From contig NC_049982.1 in the NCBI RefSeq assembly GCF_000003815.2, positions 30,523,530 to 30,581,658 on the forward strand: DNA of 58,129 nt. The letters run 5' to 3'. Source of the stretch: Branchiostoma floridae (Eukaryota; Chordata; Leptocardii; Amphioxiformes; Branchiostomatidae). Positions 46,301 through 52,300 of the stretch are shown one piece after another. The notes beneath the pieces were generated by a model. It was not told the DNA's origin. It made no database searches and saw only the letters and a program-made list of their open reading frames with translations. Position numbers and translations under genes: made by a program. Numbering within the stretch: the first letter of the stretch is position 1; each line of letters opens with the position of its first letter.

Positions 46301-49300
46301 ACTAGTGAGGTAGCCATGACTGTAGTTGTAGAAGTGACACTAGTGAGGTAACCATGAATGTAGTTGTAGAAGTGACACTAGTGAGGTAACCATGAATGTA
46401 ATTGTAAAAGTGAAACTAGTGAGGTAGCCATGCTGACTGCAGTAACTGTTGTAGAATTGACACTACAGAGGCAGCCATGACTGTAGTTGTAGAAGTGACA
46501 CTACTGAGGTAGCCATGATTCTAGTTGTGGAAGTGACTGTAGTTTGGTATCCTTGAGAGTCGTTTCCTTCCATACTAGGCTGCTTCAGTAGTGTCACTTT
46601 ACGCACTTGTTGAAGTTAGAAATAATATCAGTCACTGGTTGTAATGCCATACGTTCATCCTTACTCCAATTTCTTTTTCAAAATTTAGGCATCTGGATTT
46701 TATTTTTTTACTAACCTTGATGTTTCATGCCCTGGCCTTAGATTTGGACTATGCGCAGGGTGTCATTCATAACATCTTTACTTGCTGTGACCTCATGTGA
46801 TTGAAAATGGACATAAACACCACTCACCTTCTGCGTCATCCTTCGGGTTTGGAGAATCTGCCTCAGACCTCTTTTTGGCCTCCCTCTTCCCACTCACACC
46901 AGACGGGCTTGTTTCTTGGACGTATGGTGGCTCAGTGGTCTCGTCTGATGGACGTTCTTGCGGCGCTGGCGACTTGGTGCCACTTTCGGATGAAGTGGAG
47001 TCCTCCTCGTCTTGATCGACGCTTTCACTGGTGATGGAATAAGCATCTTGCTGCTGTCCAGGGTGGCCATACCACATGCCTGGCAATGACTGTGGACCAC
47101 CCGGAGGAGGGATACCGGGCTGTTGTCCCATTGGAAACTGTTGACCAGTAGACATCATTTGTGCCGCCATGTACATAGCCATCTGCATCATCTCTGGCGG
47201 GAAGTTTGCGAACTGGCTGCCTTGCATCGGATACTGCTGCGGATGCGGCATGGATGGTGGGAAAGGAGCGCCTTGGGGCATTTGCATCGATGGATGTGCG
47301 GCTGTACCCGAGGGAGTTTGCATCGACGGATGTGCAGCTGCGCCCGGGGATGGTTGCATCGCTGGATGTGCAGCTGCGCCCGGTGGAGGCTGCGTCGATG
47401 GATGTGCAGCTGCGCCTGGGAATGGTTGTATCGACGGATGTGCAGCTGCGTCCGGTGGAGGTTGCATCGATGGATATGCAGCTGCGCCCTGTGGAGGCTG
47501 CATTGATTGCTGTGTATGTGCAGCTGCACCCGGTGGAGGTTGCATCGATTGCTGTGCAGTTGCGCCCTGTGGAGTCTGCATCGATAGATGTGCAGCTGCT
47601 GGGTCGGGAATTTGGGCACCGTGCTGGAAATGATGCTGGAGAGGTACGCCTTGTGGATGGTGATATTCTGGAGACGGAGACGACGGCACATGAGAACTTT
47701 GCTGCATGGTCGACGGATGGACGGGACTTCCGTCGCTGGTTGCTCCGTGTGGCATCTGTGTAGGTCCAGGTTGAGGATGACTGCTGGGTGACTGGCGCGG
47801 TGCACTGCCAGCCGTCTCCATTGGTGGAACCGCAGGGGTAGCCACTTGTGCGTGGCGAAATGCAGCAGGTGGCATGGGCTGTGACATCCCTTCCGCTTGA
47901 TTTTGACCGTGTTTGGGAGAATGGACAGGCGATGTCGTGCCCGGGTTGCTTTTTCCATCTTGCTGTTGTACGTCTGATTTCGCTGCACCATCGCTGGTGT
48001 TCTTCTCCTTTTAAAAATATTACCAAAATGTAACTTACGTCATATCATTTATATGTCAATCACTGCGTTACACAATCTCTCCCCGTGCCAGGTACTAATG
48101 ATTGGGCCCCTATCCCGAAACTTCATATACACTGCATGGAATAAAGAAGACTGATTAAAAATCTGACAGGTACCAGTAGCAGCTTAGTATTCATTACCAC
48201 TAGGATAAATTTCCATCATTCGGTGTGTGTGTCTCTTTATTTGTGTGTGTGAGAGAGAGAGCTGTGTTAGATTGGTACTCTAGCGGCTAATTACCTTTGC
48301 CAGAATGGCTAAGGTTATGTTTTAGGCTTGTGAGTCTGTCTGTCTGTGTGTGTGTTAACAGCATAACTCAAGAAGCCTCGGATGGATCCCGATAATATTT
48401 GGTAGGTGGATAGGGGTCTGGAAAACGAAGGTCAAGTTCGATAATGGGCCCCCTAGCGGCTTGCTAAGGTACTGCAACAGAACCTCAATTTTTGATATCT
48501 CGTGTTCTGGACATGCTGTGGTTATGATTTTTGAGTGGTAGATAGCCCTTGGGGCAGAGACTAAGTACTATTAGTTTGGACCCCCTAGCGGCTTGTTCGG
48601 AACTGCAGTCGCCGATTTCCTTTCAAACTTTGGACGAGAATAATTCGAGAACGTGTAGATGGATCGTCACGATTTTTGGTATGTAGATAGCCAAAGTAAC
48701 AATGTACATTATGGAATACTAATCATGCAAATCAGCAACTAATTTGCATAATTAATGAGGAAAGTTTATAAATCCACTGCATTTCATGATAGGACGTTCA
48801 AACTTGTCACATATATAGATGAGAAATAGAGAAAAATCAATCCATATTAATTATGCAAATAGAGACCTCATTTGCATAATTGTTTTAGGCTTGTGAGTCT
48901 GTCTGTCTGTGTGTGTGTGAACAGCATAACTCAAGAAGCCTTGGATGGATCCCGATAATATTTGGTAGGTGGATAGGGGTCTGGAAAACGAAGGTCAAGT
49001 TCGATAATGGGCCCCCTAGCGGCTTGCTAAGGTACTGCAACAGAACCTCAATTTTTGATATCTCGTGTTTTGGACATGCTGTGGTTATGATTTTTGAGTG
49101 GTAGATAGCCCTTGGGGCAGAGAGTAAGTACTATTAGTTTGGACCCCCTAGCGGCTTGTTTGGAACTGCAGTCGCCGATTTCCTTTCAAACTTTGGACGA
49201 GAACAACTCGAGAACGTGTTGATGGATCGTCACGATTTTTGGTATGTAGATAGCCAAAGTAACAATGTACATTATGAAACACCAATTATGCAAATCAGCA

Positions 49301-52300
49301 ACTAATTTGCATAATTAATGGGGAAAGTTTATAAATCCACTGCATTTCATGATAGGACTTTCAAACTTGTCACATATATAGATGAGAAATAGAGAAAAAT
49401 CAATCCATATTAATCATGCAAATAGAGATCTCATTTACATAATTAATGAGAAAATATAAACGTGTAGACGGATCGTCATGATTTTTGGTATGTAGATAGC
49501 CACAGGGATGACTTACATGATGGAATTCTAATTATGCAAATCGACAGCTAATTTGCATAATTAATAAGGAAAGTTTGTAAATCCACTGCATTCCTTTATA
49601 GGACTTTCAAACTTGTCACATTTGTAGCTGAGAAAGAAAGAAATATCTATACATATTAATTATGCAGATGATGATCTCATTTGCATAGTTAATGGCAAAA
49701 TATGAACATGTTGACGGATCGCCTTTTTTTGGTATGTAGATATCCTAAGTAAAAACGTACATAATGAGATACTAATTATATAAATTTTATAAAAAGTTGA
49801 TAAATCCACTGCATTTCGTGATAGGACTTTCAAACTTTACACATATGGAACTCTGAAAGATGGCAGAGACTAAGAGGTGTTTGTGTGGGTCCGGTAATGT
49901 CTTTTCTTGAACTGCAGGAGCCGGTTTAGTTTCCTACTTTGAAAGAGAATAAGTCAAGAAGGGATGAAAGGATCATCATGATTTTTGGTATGCTGATAGC
50001 TTAAGTGATGCTTGATACAATTTAATATCATTATGTAAATAGGGATCTAATTTGTATAAGCAATGGCGAAATGTTATGAACCAACTCCTGGCATATAAAA
50101 TAAAATGTAATGAGTAACATATTTATGTCTACAGACATCATTCTACATAACAAACCTGGTTTATTTGGCAAAGGTATGTTTTGAAACTGCAGTGGGTTTT
50201 AAAACTTTAGACGAGATTGCCGTGATTTTTTGGTATGTAGATTATGTAGCCTAAATGATGAATGACATAATAAGATATAAATTATACAAATCAGCAGCTT
50301 ATTTGCATAACCACTGAGGAAAGTTCATAAAACCCTCAAACTGGTCACACGTTACATATGAAAGAGAGGAATGTCGCTAAAATCAGTTATGCAAATATGC
50401 AACTCATTTGAATAATTAATGAAAGAAAATACAATAATTCCATAGTGGTTAATGGTGGGAATTTGATACTTGCAGCGTTATAGAGCCCGGTGAAGGTGAA
50501 CATCATTAGACATAAATCATGCAAATCAGGGTCACATCTACATAGTTTTCGAGTAAACACTGAAATATACTTCTTTGCTAAAATGCGACTCACATACTTT
50601 AAGCAACTTCTTGTCTTATTTCATTCACAAGCTTGCTGAACACAAGTAGCTGCTGTTTCACTGAAAGAAGATTGGGGGGGGGGGGGACTCAAAGACCAAA
50701 GGTTACCAACCAATTATAGAACTATGACTACTTTGTTCCAACTGCTATTCGGAGGAGGATAGAATCGTGCGCGCCCATGTGTAGGTCTGTTTGTGTGCCC
50801 GGCGAAATATCTTAAAGAAACGAATCTCTTACCCAGGGAAAAAGTAACAAGAGTTCGGAGACCTCATATCTTCATAAAATATTTTGATTATTCATATGAC
50901 TGCCACATTAACAGCACCTATACTCGGTAAACCCTCATCCGACCGTATGGGGACATTATTGACCCCAGGCGTATATTTTTATCTGCCATAGCAACATTTT
51001 TCATCAGAGAAAAAATTCCTTCCATGAATTTGTTTGTATACATGTCTTACAACATCTACGAATTTTTCACCAAGTTTTGCCCATTATTGTACAAGGTATA
51101 CTTGATAGTTTCTGTCTGGTTCGGTGGGGTCAAAAATGTAAATCCGCAGCCCGATGGCACACAAAGTTTTGCCTGCACGTAAAGTTCTACGGCGTGTCTG
51201 CGTGCTCCCAAATCCGTCGGATTTCCTACGAGTTCGAACGGAGGCGGTACTCACCACTTACGGATCCCAAAAGATTGGCCACGTTTTGGCACGTAGACAG
51301 CACGTATTTACACGTACGACGGGTTGTGCCCTTAGCTTTAGGCGCACCTTTAATCAACTGACACATGTCACAATGTTGATACTGTTAAGCCATTTACCAC
51401 TTAGATGATTTATGACACTTTTGAATTAATCATGCATATTCATGATATGCATATTAAGGACCTATATGCATAATTGGTATTGCTAATGTTTCACCTGCCG
51501 CAAAGTACACATGGTACATGCATTTTAGTCCTATAATAAATTAAATTAAAAACACTACAAAATTAATATAGATTCTCCTTATCAAATATGGAAATTATGC
51601 CCCAATTTGCATAACTTGCATTTTATTATGCACTACATCTCTGTCTTAGCTGCCTACAGACCAAGTATAGTGGAAATTTGTAGTTCATTTGTTTAGTTAT
51701 TCTCCTTGGAAGATTTTGTAAAAGAAATCCATTGCAGTTCCAGAGCGAGCTACGAGGTGGCTTACGTACGTCACATGCTATCTGCCACTAAGAAATGAAG
51801 ACTATAGCATGTGGAGATCAAAAGATATAAAGAATATAAGTTCTGCTGCAGTATCAAGGTCACATACAAGGAGTTCCAAAATCGAACTTGATCTTTGTTT
51901 TTCCAACATCTTCTCACATACCAAATATCATAATAATCCATCAAAAGGTTCTTGAGTTATGCTGTCTACCAAAATCTGGAAACACACACACACAAACACA
52001 CGCACACACGCACGCACACACATGCACACGCACACAAATACACACACAGTCAAACACACATAACGACGTAAAAGTAAAAAAAAAAAAGATACCGAATCTT
52101 TTTTACTTTGAACAATGTTGCTATTTGGGGCATAAAGGTTGATCAACTGAGACAGTTTATGCAAATGAGGACATTATTTGCATAATCAATGTATTCGCAA
52201 TACTTCCCTCGAAGAGGTTAAAATCATTTGACGAAGGCATGGGGTCATGAAATTGTAGTTAACGTTGCGACTGTACTCTTTACGGACACGTTACCAGGAG

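Noticed and set aside
47025-48026. A 333-codon minus-strand frame and several plus-strand frames rich in Cys, Arg and His
   Set aside because: They are shadows of the P/Q-rich PARP14-like exon; the 36-bp units keep all frames open. Only the frame that splices in phase to RRM 1 makes sense.
50927-51135. A second complete piggyBac-like element
   Set aside because: Only a left-end-like stretch is recognisable; no TTAA flank or right end.
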